This document shows positions 49,358 to 58,867 of a stretch of 64,000 nucleotides of DNA, piece after piece; the stretch's first letter is position 1; each line of letters opens with the position of its first letter. The DNA is taken from NCBI RefSeq assembly GCF_000614125.1, contig NZ_BAKJ01000001.1:124001-188000 (forward strand). Reading direction: 5' to 3'. The stretch is from Bacteroides rodentium JCM 16496. GTDB taxonomy: Bacteria; Bacteroidota; Bacteroidia; Bacteroidales; Bacteroidaceae. The position numbers and the translations under genes are program-made. Under the pieces are notes generated by a model that was not told the origin of the DNA, did no database searches, and saw nothing but the letters and a program-made list of their open reading frames with translations.

Positions 49358-50583
49358 ATGAATGACAAGACTGTTTATTCGCGGCGTAACCTTGCCATCG
49401 ACATGCTGAGGGCGTTGACCATGTTCACCATGATTTTTGTCAACGACTTCTGGAAAGTGCATGACGTGCCCCATTGGCTGGAGCATGCCGCTTATGGGGA
49501 AGATTTTATGGGGCTGGCGGATATCGTATTCCCCTGCTTTTTGTTTGCGGTGGGAATGTCCATACCTTACGCCATTGAGCGCAGATATGCCAAGGGCTTC
49601 TCGGCAGAGTCCACCTTGGGGCATATCCTTTCCCGCACCTTTGCCTTGCTGGTGATGGGGGCATTTATAACGAACTCGGAGTTCCGGCTTTCACCGGAAG
49701 CTCCCTATCCGATAGGAGTATACTGGTTCTTGATGGCCATAGGCTTTATCGGTGTGTGGAACCAATATCCGAAACCGGCTTCCGGCACTCAGAAGAACCT
49801 TTTCCGTGCTTTTAAGATAATCGGAGTATTGGTTCTTCTCTACCTTGCCTTCACGTTCCGCAATCCGCAGGGAGGTGTATTCGGTGCCTATTGGGGAATA
49901 TTGGGCTCCATCGGCTGGACCTATCTGGTATGTGCCGTCATCTATATCTTCAGCCGTGACCGGTTGCAGTATCTGCTGCCTGCCTGGGGTACCTTTATCC
50001 TGATATGCCTGCTGGGTACGCCTTTGCGCGAGGGCTTTGGCGGTGAGGCTATCCTTGCCTTTCCCGAACGCAACTTCTATCAGGGCATGTTGTCCATCCT
50101 GCATATCGGCAACGGGGCTTTACCCGCATTTACAATGGGAGGTGTCATCCTTTCCATTCTCAGCGCCCGCTATGCCGGCAAGGGTGACGGCTGGAAACTC
50201 CGCAATGGGCTGACGGTTGCCGTTCTGCTTCTGCTGGCCGGCATCGGGACACACCATTTCTGGATTGTGGCCAAGATAGGTGGCACTCCTCCCTGGGTGT
50301 TCTATGTAACTGCCATTTCCGTGGGGCTCTACACCCTGCTCGGCTATCTGGTCAGCCATCAGGTCACGGCTGGTTCAACCTGATACGCCCTGCCGGAACG
50401 GCTACGCTGACCACTTATCTGGTACCTTATGTCTTCTATGGCTTTGCCGATGTGACCGGTGTTGTCCTGCCGGACTGGTTCACACATGGATTCATGGGGC
50501 TGGTCAACTGCCTCTGTTTCGCCTTTGTGGTAATCGGCGTTACCTGGGTGATGGAAAAACTGCATGTTAAACTTAAAATTTAG
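49358..50583 (+). CDS. HGSNAT-like membrane acyltransferase, DUF5009 (frame break near 50362)
   Basis: A polytopic inner-membrane protein of about 408 residues with roughly ten helices. The N-terminal region resembles human heparan-alpha-glucosaminide N-acetyltransferase: WLEHAAYGEDFMGLADIVFP carries a histidine (residue 43) in the position of that enzyme's active-site His. HGSNAT moves acetyl from cytosolic acetyl-CoA to glucosamine across the membrane. The frame breaks at CATCAGGTCACGG, which needs one G (CATCAGGGTCACGG: SHQGHGWFNLIRPAGT). It starts 12 bases after the GH9 gene. Confidence 0.85.
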
Positions 50584-50588
50584 ATAGA

Positions 50589-51988
50589 ATGAAAAAGAGC
50601 TTTTTACCTGCATTCTTGCTGCTGTTCCTTGCGCTGGGCATGTTCTCGTGCCAGCAGGGAGCTAAGGAAACAACCAAGGAATATCCCATGTTCTGGACGT
50701 GGCTGGACTATCGTCCCGGCATGAACTTCGACTCCATCTGCCAAGTGATGAACGACATCGGCATGGACGGAATTATGCTGAATGCGCCGACTCCCGACGA
50801 TTACCGGGCTGCCATACCGGTTGCCCATAAACACGGAATCGAAGTGTATGCCTGGCTATGGACCATGAACCTGGAACACGACCGTGACAAGATATTGAAG
50901 GAACATCCCGAATGGTTCAGCGTGAACCGTAACGGCAAGAGCCTGGCAGACACTACCGCCTATGTAGCTATTACAAGTTTCTCTGCCCGGCATTGCCCGA
51001 AGTCCGCGAGTTCATCAAGGAAAAAATCAAGGCCTACTGCGAAGTGGAAGGCTTGAACGGCATTGCCATCGACTATCATCGTTTTGTGGATGTGGTGCTT
51101 CCCACCACCTTGTGGCCCCATTATGGCATTGTGCAGGACCGTGAATACGCTGCGTGGGATTACGGTTACCATCCGGAGATGCTCAGGTTGTTCAAGGAGC
51201 AGTACGGTTATGACCCCCGCGAGCAGGAAGACCCTTCGCTTGATGTGAAGTGGCGCCAGTTCCGTTGCGACCAGATAACCGAAGTGGCCAATATGATTGC
51301 CGAAGTGGTGCACTCCTACGGCAAGACAATGGCTGCCTCCCCGTTCCCCACCCCGAAGATGGCTTCACGCATGGTGCGCCAGGACTGGGGCAAATGGAAC
51401 CTCGACATCGTGTTCCCGATGGTTTACCATACCTTCTATACGGGCGATGCCAGCTTCATTTCCGACTGTACGGTTGAGAATGTACGCGACAAGAACGACA
51501 TGACCACACTATACTGCGGCATGACCGCCACGGACGGGCCGATGATGTTTGAGTGCATGGATGCCGCCTTGAACAACGGCGCCCAGGGAATTGCCGTATT
51601 TACGATGCTCGGTCTGCGTTCTCCGGAGGTGAAGAAGCAGTTCAAGGCTTATACGGACAGTGTCAGAGCCGTGCGTGCCGCCAACGGTGGAGTGATAAAG
51701 GCAACCTATCCTAAGGTGGCCGAACCGGATCCGTTCAAACACCAAGGCATTATGAAACTGATGCAGGAACGCATGCAGCAAATCATAGCCACGGCTGCCG
51801 GGAAGGAAGAGCTGGCTCCGCTGGCACTGGGCGAGTACAAGGAGATGGATTCCTACGACGCAACACGCTGTTATCAGGTGGTAGACAATAATAGCAAGAC
51901 TACTTTTGATGTGACGTTCTATCTTTACGGCGATGTCGTTTCCGGATGGGATGTAACAGCGGCAGACAAGGATTCTTCTAAGAAATGA
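50589..51988 (+). CDS. Glycoside hydrolase family 10-like (GHL10) lipoprotein (frame break near 50966)
   Basis: About 466 residues after correction. The lipoprotein signal ends LALGMFSC. A TIM-barrel-like domain follows, with 'NDIGMDGIMLNAPTPDDYRA', 'HGIEVYAWLWTMNLEHDRDK', GLNGIAIDYHRFVDV and 'DIVFPMVYHTFYTGD', as in the GHL10/DUF family of putative hydrolases. The frame breaks at TATGTAGCTATTAC, which needs one G (TATGTAGGCTATTAC: AYVGYYKFLCPALPEVREFI). It lies 5 bases after the acyltransferase and overlaps the next gene by 4 bases. Its substrate is not known. Confidence 0.82.
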
Positions 51989-52737
51989 AAGGACGTTTTA
52001 TGATAGTGAGAGATTACGGGAGCAAACTTTTTCTGCTCTTGGTGTTTTCGATGGTAGGCATGGTTTATTGCAATGCTCAGAGTGGAAAGAGTTTGTCCGT
52101 AAGGAAAGTAATGTGTACGGCTTCACCGGAAGGTGGGGCTGTGCCGTCCTTGCTGGACGAAAACGGGATAGAGTTTCAGCCCCTTGATGTGGTCAACTGG
52201 AAAGACTATCCCTACAAGCCGGAAGTGAGTTTCCGCATTGCCCATACCGGGCATGAGATCCTGCTCCACTATAAAGTGAAGGAAGCCGATGTGCGTGCTG
52301 TGGCTGCCGGAGACAATGGCCGGGTATGGGAAGATGCTTGCGTGGAATTCTTTGTATCTCCCGAAGGCGATGATTGCTATTACAATTTCGAGTGCAACTG
52401 CATTGGCAGGTTGCTGGTTCAGGGAGGTGCAGTCAATGAGCGTCGTCCCACGGCAAGCCCGGAGGTGCTGGGTATGGTGAAACGTTGGAGCTCGTTGGGT
52501 AGCGAGCCTTTTGAGGAACATCCGGGTGAGTGCAGCTGGGAACTGGTGATGGTCATTCCCGTTTCTGCTTTCTTCAAGCATTCCGTCGATTCTTTGGATG
52601 GAAAAACAATGAAAGGGAATTTCTACAAGTGTGGTGACAAACTCCAGACTCCCCATTTCCTTTCTTGGAACCCTATCCTGCTGAAACAGCCTATGTTTCA
52701 TTGCCCCGCCTACTTCGGAACGTTGTCTTTTGAATAG
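51985..52737 (+). CDS. CBM9-like carbohydrate-binding protein
   Basis: A 250-residue secreted protein with a signal peptide (LFLLLVFSMVGMVYCNAQ) and a beta-sandwich resembling the CBM9-like domain: 'WEDACVEFFVSPEGDDCYYN' and 'NFECNCIGRLLVQGG'. It starts inside the last codons of the preceding gene (ATGA overlap), which points to translational coupling. It is the last gene of this locus. No catalytic residues are recognised, so it probably binds glycan. Confidence 0.8.
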   Translation: MKGRFMIVRDYGSKLFLLLVFSMVGMVYCNAQSGKSLSVRKVMCTASPEGGAVPSLLDENGIEFQPLDVVNWKDYPYKPEVSFRIAHTGHEILLHYKVKEADVRAVAAGDNGRVWEDACVEFFVSPEGDDCYYNFECNCIGRLLVQGGAVNERRPTASPEVLGMVKRWSSLGSEPFEEHPGECSWELVMVIPVSAFFKHSVDSLDGKTMKGNFYKCGDKLQTPHFLSWNPILLKQPMFHCPAYFGTLSFE

Positions 52738-52808
52738 TCTGGGCACGGACTCATCTTCTATACCACGACTTATTGAGCTGATAGCTGCGAAATTATGCGT
52801 TTTTTTCA

Positions 52809-52816
52809 TACCTTTG
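52809..52816 (+). promoter_or_regulatory. -7 box for prfB
   Basis: TACCTTTG followed by C matches TAnnTTTG. Between it and the ATG at 52888 lie repeated AATCGTCAAATCGTAAAT words (about 52853-52885). The promoter position argues against the upstream in-frame ATG at 52795. Confidence 0.6.
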
Positions 52817-52887
52817 CCGTCCGAAGTGGGATTGATAATACCAACTTCAATCGTCAAATCGTAAATTGTCAAATCGTAAATAGACTC

Positions 52888-54003
52888 ATGATTACCGCAG
52901 AACAACTGAAAGATATCAAAGAACGTACCGAGGCGTTGAACCGCTATCTGGACATTGAAGGAAAGAAAATACAGGTGGAAGAAGAGCAGCTCCGCACCCA
53001 GGCTCCCGGTTTCTGGGACGACCAGAAGGCTGCCGAGGCTCAGATGAAGAAAGTGAAAGGCTTGCAGCAATGGATTTCCGGCTACAATGAGGTAAAGACC
53101 TTGACTGACGAGGTACAACTGGCTTTCGACTTTTACAAAGACGAACTGGTGACTGAAGAGGAAGTGGACGATGCCTATGCCAAGGCAATCACTGCTGTCG
53201 AGGCCCTCGAACTCAAGAATATGCTTCGCGAGGAAGCCGACCAGATGGACTGTGTGCTGAAAATTAACTCTGGTGCCGGTGGTACGGAGAGCCAGGACTG
53301 GGCAAGCATGCTGATGCGTATGTATCTGCGCTATGCCGAGACTCACGGCTATAAGGCTACTATCGCCAACCTGCAGGAAGGAGACGAGGCAGGTATCAAG
53401 ACTTGTACCATCGAGATTTCCGGCGATTATGCCTACGGCTACCTGAAAGGTGAGAACGGTGTACACCGCCTGGTACGTGTTTCGCCCTACAATGCCCAGG
53501 GCAAGCGTATGACTTCTTTTGCATCCGTGTTTGTCACTCCTTTGGTAGATGATACCATCGAGGTGAACATCGAACCTGCCCGCATGTCATGGGATACCTT
53601 CCGAAGCGGTGGTGCCGGTGGACAGAACGTCAATAAGGTAGAATCCGGTGTCCGTCTGCGCTATCAGTATAAGGACCCATATACGGGCGAAGAGGAAGAA
53701 ATCCTGATTGAAAATACCGAGACGCGAGACCAGCCCAAGAATCGCGAGAATGCTCTCCGCCTTCTCCGTTCCATGCTTTACGACAAGGAACTCCAGCACC
53801 GCATGGCCGAGCAGGCAAAGGTGGAAGCCGGTAAGAAGAAAATCGAATGGGGTAGCCAGATTCGTAGCTACGTCTTCGACGACCGCCGCGTGAAGGACCA
53901 CCGTACCAACTTCCAGACCAGTGACGTGAACGGCGTGATGGATGGAAAGATAGACGGCTTTATCAAAGCTTACCTGATGGAATTCGCGGGAAGCGGAGAA
54001 TAA
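52888..54003 (+). CDS. prfB: Peptide chain release factor 2
   Basis: A 371-residue class I release factor for UGA and UAA stops. The GGQ motif (SGGAGGQNVNKVESGVRL) is in domain 3. The stop-codon-reading tripeptide, SPF in E. coli RF2, reads SPY here (VRVSPYNAQGKRMTS). The reading frame is continuous: at the place of the E. coli frameshift the sequence is CTGGAC with no in-frame UGA. The start at 52888 (MITAEQLKDIKERTEALN) matches the RF2 N-terminus. Confidence 0.95.
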   Translation: MITAEQLKDIKERTEALNRYLDIEGKKIQVEEEQLRTQAPGFWDDQKAAEAQMKKVKGLQQWISGYNEVKTLTDEVQLAFDFYKDELVTEEEVDDAYAKAITAVEALELKNMLREEADQMDCVLKINSGAGGTESQDWASMLMRMYLRYAETHGYKATIANLQEGDEAGIKTCTIEISGDYAYGYLKGENGVHRLVRVSPYNAQGKRMTSFASVFVTPLVDDTIEVNIEPARMSWDTFRSGGAGGQNVNKVESGVRLRYQYKDPYTGEEEEILIENTETRDQPKNRENALRLLRSMLYDKELQHRMAEQAKVEAGKKKIEWGSQIRSYVFDDRRVKDHRTNFQTSDVNGVMDGKIDGFIKAYLMEFAGSGE

Positions 54004-54083
54004 ATTTTTTCTCTTTCATTTGCATTCTTCCCGAATTTCTTCTTACTTTGTTCATCGTTGAACTTTAAACTATAAAACACACC

Positions 54084-54218
54084 ATGGGAAAAAGTAAAAA
54101 GAAAGCAATGCACAGCCAGAAGGAAGAGCAACAAGCCAAGAAAGTGATGATGACGATGGGAGTAATAGCCATTGTATTGGTCATTGCCATGTTCGTGGCT
54201 TACTCTTACTGGGGCTGA
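54084..54218 (+). CDS. Small membrane protein, 44 residues
   Basis: A short open reading frame starting MGKSKKKAMHSQKEEQQAKK, a basic stretch, followed by one hydrophobic helix (GVIAIVLVIAMFVAYSYWG) that reaches the stop. It is likely a single-pass inner-membrane protein with a cytoplasmic N-terminus. It lies between prfB and the CYTH gene and is 19 bases before the latter. Its function is unknown. The call rests on clear topology, a good ATG and compact spacing. Confidence 0.65.
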   Translation: MGKSKKKAMHSQKEEQQAKKVMMTMGVIAIVLVIAMFVAYSYWG

Positions 54219-54237
54219 TAAAATCACTGGAAACGAC

Positions 54238-54705
54238 ATGCCGCAGGAGATAGAACGGAAATTCCTCGTGACGGGAGAATACAAGCCACAAGCGTATGCA
54301 CACAGCCGTATCGTACAAGGATACATCAGCAGTGCACGTGGACGGACGGTACGGGTGCGCATCCGCGATGAACGGGGATTTCTCACCATCAAGGGTGCAT
54401 CCAATGAATCGGGAACCAGCCGCTACGAGTGGGAAAAGGAAATTCCGCTGTGCGAAGCGCGGGAATTGCTGAAACTGTGCGAACCGGGTGTCATCGACAA
54501 GACCCGTTACCTGGTGCGCAGCGGACAGCACGTCTTTGAGGTGGATGAATTCTATGGCGAGAACGAAGGGCTGACTGTGGCCGAGGTGGAACTCTCCTCG
54601 GAAGACGAGCCTTTCGTGAAACCTGCATTCATCGGACGGGAGGTGACGGGAGACGTCCGCTACTATAACTCGCAACTGATGAAGCACCCTTTCACCACGT
54701 GGTAA
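54238..54705 (+). CDS. CYTH domain protein
   Basis: A 155-residue protein of the CYTH family (adenylate cyclase type IV / thiamine triphosphatase fold). The N-terminal MPQEIERKFLVTG contains the ExExK motif. Further charged beta strands are visible: 'RTVRVRIRDERGFLTIKGA', 'RYEWEKEIP' and 'HVFEVDEFYGENEGLTVAEV'. Such proteins bind metal and triphosphate, and many are inorganic triphosphatases. I chose the ATG at 54238; the frame is open upstream but would overlap the small membrane protein. Confidence 0.88.
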   Translation: MPQEIERKFLVTGEYKPQAYAHSRIVQGYISSARGRTVRVRIRDERGFLTIKGASNESGTSRYEWEKEIPLCEARELLKLCEPGVIDKTRYLVRSGQHVFEVDEFYGENEGLTVAEVELSSEDEPFVKPAFIGREVTGDVRYYNSQLMKHPFTTW

Positions 54706-54739
54706 CAAACCAATTGTATGCCGTACTTGTTTAATCGTC

Positions 54740-56035
54740 ATGGAGAAACTTTACGACTACCTGCCAAGAGAACTGGTCACCTTCCTTTTGGTCACCGTAT
54801 TCTCTTTACTCATCGGGCTTTCACAGCGTAAAATCAGCTTGAAGCGCGAAGGGGAAACTACGCTTTTCGGTACCGACCGCACTTTCACCTTTATAGGCAT
54901 TCTGGGCTATCTGCTCTATATACTCGACCCTACGGGCTATCGTCTGTTCATGGGAGGAGGAGCCATTCTGGGACTGCTGCTCGGACTGAACTATTATGTA
55001 AAGCAGTCACAGTACCATGTGTTCGGAGTAACCACCATCATCATTGCACTCATCACCTACTGCATTGCTCCCATTGTGGCCACACAGCCGTCGTGGTTCT
55101 ACGTCATGGTCATAGTGACCGTCCTGCTTTTCACCGAGCTGAAACACACCTTCACGGAACTGGCCCAGCGCATGAAGAACGACGAGATGATTACGCTTGC
55201 CAAGTTCCTTGCTATCAGCGGCATTATCCTGCCGATGCTGCCCAATGAGAACCTTATTCCCGGCATCAACCTGACGCCATACAGTATTTGGCTGGCCACG
55301 GTGGTTGTATCGGGCATTTCCTACCTTTCTTATCTGTTGAAGCGCTATGTCTTCCATGAGTCGGGCATTCTGGTTTCGGGCATCGTGGGAGGCTTGTACA
55401 GCAGCACGGCTACCATTTCCGTACTGGCGCGAAAGAGCCGCAAGGCCTCTGCGCAGGATGCTCCCGAATATGTGGCGGCCATGTTGTTGGCGGTCAGCAT
55501 GATGTTCCTCCGTTTCTTGATATTGATAGGTATTTTCAGCCGGGAGACGCTACTGGCCATTTATCCCTACCTGCTGATAATGTCGGTGGTGACGGCAGCC
55601 GTGGCATGGTATCTGCATTCCAAGCGGAAACGGGTGGACGACGGCACGCAGACCACGGAGGACGAGGACGGCAGTAACCCGTTGGAGTTCAAGGTAGCGC
55701 TGATTTTTGCCATGCTGTTTGTGGTGTTCACTATCTTGACCCACTATACGCTGGTGTATGCCGGCACGGGTGGACTGAACCTGCTCTCTTTCATTTCGGG
55801 GTTCAGTGACATTACTCCTTTCATCTTGAACCTGCTTCAAGGAACGGGCAGTGTGGCGGTGCTGGTGATTACGGCTTGCAGCATGCAGGCTATTGTCAGC
55901 AATATAGCGGTAAACATGTGCTATGCGTTATTCTTTGCCGGCGGAAAAAGCCCTTTGCGCCCGTGGATATTGGGAGGATTTGGCTGTGTGATTGCCGCAA
56001 ATATCTGTCTGTTACTTTTCTTCTATTTCCTCTAA
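54740..56035 (+). CDS. MgtC/SapB-like DUF4010 membrane protein
   Basis: A 431-residue polytopic protein with about twelve hydrophobic segments. The N-terminal part resembles MgtC/SapB (LLIGLSQRKISLKREGETTL, 'TFTFIGILGYLLYILDPTGY'). The C-terminal part is DUF4010, with VSGIVGGLYSSTATISVLAR and 'ITPFILNLLQGTG'. A role in ion homeostasis or envelope stress is inferred for the family. It follows the CYTH gene by 34 bases. Confidence 0.85.
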   Translation: MEKLYDYLPRELVTFLLVTVFSLLIGLSQRKISLKREGETTLFGTDRTFTFIGILGYLLYILDPTGYRLFMGGGAILGLLLGLNYYVKQSQYHVFGVTTIIIALITYCIAPIVATQPSWFYVMVIVTVLLFTELKHTFTELAQRMKNDEMITLAKFLAISGIILPMLPNENLIPGINLTPYSIWLATVVVSGISYLSYLLKRYVFHESGILVSGIVGGLYSSTATISVLARKSRKASAQDAPEYVAAMLLAVSMMFLRFLILIGIFSRETLLAIYPYLLIMSVVTAAVAWYLHSKRKRVDDGTQTTEDEDGSNPLEFKVALIFAMLFVVFTILTHYTLVYAGTGGLNLLSFISGFSDITPFILNLLQGTGSVAVLVITACSMQAIVSNIAVNMCYALFFAGGKSPLRPWILGGFGCVIAANICLLLFFYFL

Positions 56036-56092
56036 ATTGCTTTCTTTTTGCTTTTTTAACTCCGAAAGTCTCGTAAATGCATGAAAAGGGGC

Positions 56093-56100
56093 TATTTTTG
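56093..56100 (+). promoter_or_regulatory. -7 box for the TonB-dependent receptor gene
   Basis: TATTTTTG followed by C matches TAnnTTTG and would give a leader of about 80 bases. Confidence 0.5.
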
Positions 56101-56184
56101 CCGAATTCATTGTGACAAAACTCTAACAGAATACGTCTAATTCCAAGACAATAAACATGAATAGTCACTAAATATAAAAACGCA

Positions 56185-58716
56185 ATGAGAACAAAATGGA
56201 CTGTGCTGCTATGGATGCTGATGATTTCGGGACTGCTTGCAGCGCAAAACACGGCAAACACTTCTTTCCAGGTTAAAGGAATTTTGCTTGACTCACTCAC
56301 CCAGGAGGGTGAACCTTATGCTACCATTAAAATCGTGAAGAAAGAGGCCCCTGCAAAGGCGCTGAAAATGCTGGTAACGGACATGAAAGGCCAGTTCCAG
56401 GAGAAAGTACCCGGTACGGGCAACTTCGTGATGACCATCACTTCCGTGGGACGTACTCCCATCGTGAAGGACTTTTCTGTGAAGGCAGGGGAGAAGCTGG
56501 TGGACTTCGGCACGCTGTATATCGTAGATGCCTCCAATGAGCTGGGGCAGGTGGAAGTAGTGGCGCAGAAGCCTCTGGTGAAGGCAGATATCGACAAGAT
56601 AGAGTACAATGTGCAGGACGACCCTGACGCCCAGTCGAACTCCGTGCTGGAAATGCTTCGCAAGGTACCGTTGGTAACGGTGGATGGCGAGGACAATATT
56701 CAGGTGAACGGGAGCAGCAGCTTCAAGGTATACGTCAACGGAAAGCCCAACAACATGATGAGCAACAACCCGACGGAAGTGCTGAAAAGTATGCCTGCAA
56801 ACAGTATCAAGCATATTGAAGTGATAACCAATCCCGGCCCCAAGTATGACGCCGAAGGTGTGGGCGGTATTCTGAACATCGTCACCGTGGGCAGCGGACT
56901 CGAAGGCTATACGGCTACGTTCAGTGCCAACGTCAGCAACCGCGGTGCAGGCGGCGGGGCATTCGGTACCATAAAGAGTGGAAAGCTGACCGTCAGCGCC
57001 CGCTACAATTACAATTACAACGACCAGCCCCGCAACTACAGCAGCGGCAGCCAGCACGTGACACCGGAAGCTGTTACGGAGAATTCTTCCAATCTGGACT
57101 ATGACGGCAGCAACAAGGGACACGGTTCTTTCCAGTCGGGCAGCATGGAGGCCAGCTACGAAATAGATACATTACGCCTGGTCACCATGTCTTTCGGACT
57201 TTGGGGCGGTGGGAACAAGAGTAACGGCTCTACGGACTACATCGCTACTTTTCCGGAGAACATAAACGCTGCTCCCATTTACAGCTACTCTGCCTTCAAC
57301 CGCAGCAAGTCTTCCTGGTATTCCATCGACGGAGGTATCGACTACCAGCGTCTGTTCAAGGTCAAGGACCGCATGCTGACGTTCTCCTACAAGATAAACA
57401 CCCGTCCGCAAACGTCGGATTCCTATACGGAATATGAAATAGACAATGGCTATAACCCCGATTGGGCGGACTATCTGAACCGCTTGAAGAACCAGCATAA
57501 CGACGGTGAGCAGAATACCACGGAGCATACGTTCCAGGCCGACTATACCACGCCTATCGGCAAGCTGCATACACTGGAGGCAGGTGCCAAGTACATTCTG
57601 CGCAACAACTCCTCCGAAGACGACCGTTTTGATGCGGACGATACCGGAAAGTATGAATACAACAAGGACCAGAGCTCGCACTACAAGCATTTGAACGATA
57701 TTATCGCCGCCTATCTGGGATATGGACTGAAGGTGAAGAGACTTTCGGGCCGTTTGGGATTGCGCTACGAGCATACCATCCAAGATGTGAAGTATCTGGT
57801 GGGCCGCGGCGAGGATTTCACAAAGAACTTTGACGACGTAGTGCCTTCCGCTTCCATCGGCTACAAGCTGACGGATATGTCCAATCTGCGTTTAGGATAC
57901 AACATGCGTATCTATCGTCCGGGAATCTGGTCTCTGAATCCTTATCTGAATGATACGGACCCCTCCTATATCAGCCAGGGTAATCCGGAGCTGGACAGTG
58001 AGAAGAGCCATGCTTTCAACTTGAGTTACAGTAACTTCACACAGAAGTTCAATATCAATATCTCGGCCCGCTACTCGTTTACCAACAACAGTATTGAGAA
58101 TGTGACAAGGCTCATGCCCGATACGGAGATTGAGGGATTGAAGAACCCCACGGGCAAGGATGTGCTTTATTCCACCTATGCCAACATCGGTAAGACCCGT
58201 TATGCCAGTGTGAACGGTTACGTCAACTGGAATGCCACTCCACGTACACGTATCTACATGAACATGAGCGGCAATTACTCTTATCTGGAGGGTAGTGAAG
58301 GCATGCGTAACGATGGCTGGAGCCTCTTTGCCTACGGTGGTGCACAGCAGACGCTGCCCCATGACTGGCGCATCAGTCTGAATGTCTTCGGACAGACACC
58401 GTGGATTATGCTGCAAGGTAAGGGCAGCAGCTTCTTTGATTATGGCTTGAGCGTCAACAAGTCCTTCCTGGACAAGCGCCTCACCTTGTCTGCCTTTGCC
58501 AGCAACTTCTTCAAGAAGTATATGGACCAAAGCTCCACCACCGAAGGCAACGGTTTTATACGTGAAAGCAACTATAAGTACAGCCGCCAACGCTTCGGCA
58601 TAAGTGTCAGCTACCGTATCGGCGAGCTGAAGGCAAGCGTGAAAAAGGCTGCGCGCACTATCAGCAATGATGATGTGAAGAGCGGTGGCAGCGGTTCCGG
58701 TGGCGGCGGTGAATAA
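56185..58716 (+). CDS. TonB-dependent receptor, outer-membrane beta-barrel type without SusD
   Basis: An 843-residue outer-membrane protein. The signal peptide (LLWMLMISGLLAAQ) is followed by a carboxypeptidase-regulatory-like domain, a plug domain ('VLEMLRKVPLVTVDGEDN', 'IKHIEVITNPGPKYDAEGVG') and a beta-barrel of the OMP_b-brl_3 kind. The end is unusual: after the last strands comes a charged segment and a Gly/Ser tail (GGSGSGGGGE) instead of a terminal aromatic residue. No SusD partner is adjacent. The substrate is unknown. Confidence 0.88.
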   Translation: MRTKWTVLLWMLMISGLLAAQNTANTSFQVKGILLDSLTQEGEPYATIKIVKKEAPAKALKMLVTDMKGQFQEKVPGTGNFVMTITSVGRTPIVKDFSVKAGEKLVDFGTLYIVDASNELGQVEVVAQKPLVKADIDKIEYNVQDDPDAQSNSVLEMLRKVPLVTVDGEDNIQVNGSSSFKVYVNGKPNNMMSNNPTEVLKSMPANSIKHIEVITNPGPKYDAEGVGGILNIVTVGSGLEGYTATFSANVSNRGAGGGAFGTIKSGKLTVSARYNYNYNDQPRNYSSGSQHVTPEAVTENSSNLDYDGSNKGHGSFQSGSMEASYEIDTLRLVTMSFGLWGGGNKSNGSTDYIATFPENINAAPIYSYSAFNRSKSSWYSIDGGIDYQRLFKVKDRMLTFSYKINTRPQTSDSYTEYEIDNGYNPDWADYLNRLKNQHNDGEQNTTEHTFQADYTTPIGKLHTLEAGAKYILRNNSSEDDRFDADDTGKYEYNKDQSSHYKHLNDIIAAYLGYGLKVKRLSGRLGLRYEHTIQDVKYLVGRGEDFTKNFDDVVPSASIGYKLTDMSNLRLGYNMRIYRPGIWSLNPYLNDTDPSYISQGNPELDSEKSHAFNLSYSNFTQKFNINISARYSFTNNSIENVTRLMPDTEIEGLKNPTGKDVLYSTYANIGKTRYASVNGYVNWNATPRTRIYMNMSGNYSYLEGSEGMRNDGWSLFAYGGAQQTLPHDWRISLNVFGQTPWIMLQGKGSSFFDYGLSVNKSFLDKRLTLSAFASNFFKKYMDQSSTTEGNGFIRESNYKYSRQRFGISVSYRIGELKASVKKAARTISNDDVKSGGSGSGGGGE

Positions 58717-58731
58717 GTTGTAAATACATGA

Positions 58732-58848
58732 GGGTGTCAAAATTCACCACAGATTACACAGATTTGCACAGATAAGCATCTTTGATTATCAGTAGATTAA
58801 GTCCATTCTGTGTTAATCCGTGTAATCTGTGGTGAATTTTGACACCCC
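58732..58848. repeat. Long palindrome with CACAGATTACACAGATT core
   Basis: Arms of about 41 bases (beginning GGGTGTCAAAATTCACCACA and ending TGTGGTGAATTTTGACACCC) pair with two mismatches around a core of about 35 bases. It lies between the converging TonB receptor and GH144 genes and probably terminates both. It is the longest member of the palindrome family seen at 4007, 38392 and 41512. Confidence 0.85.
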
Positions 58849-58867
58849 CCATTTTTATGATAGTAAG

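Noticed and set aside
48362..49624. 420-codon open frame on the minus strand opposite GH9
   Set aside because: It lies antisense to a well-supported GH9 gene and its neighbour's start, has no recognisable domain and no promoter, and looks like a codon-bias shadow.
52795..52887. A 31-residue N-terminal extension of RF2 from an ATG at 52795
   Set aside because: The -7 box at 52809-52816 lies inside it, so the mRNA would start after this ATG.
52123..53466. 447-codon open frame on the minus strand opposite the CBM9-like gene and prfB
   Set aside because: It crosses two real genes and their promoter region, and its translation matches no family I know.
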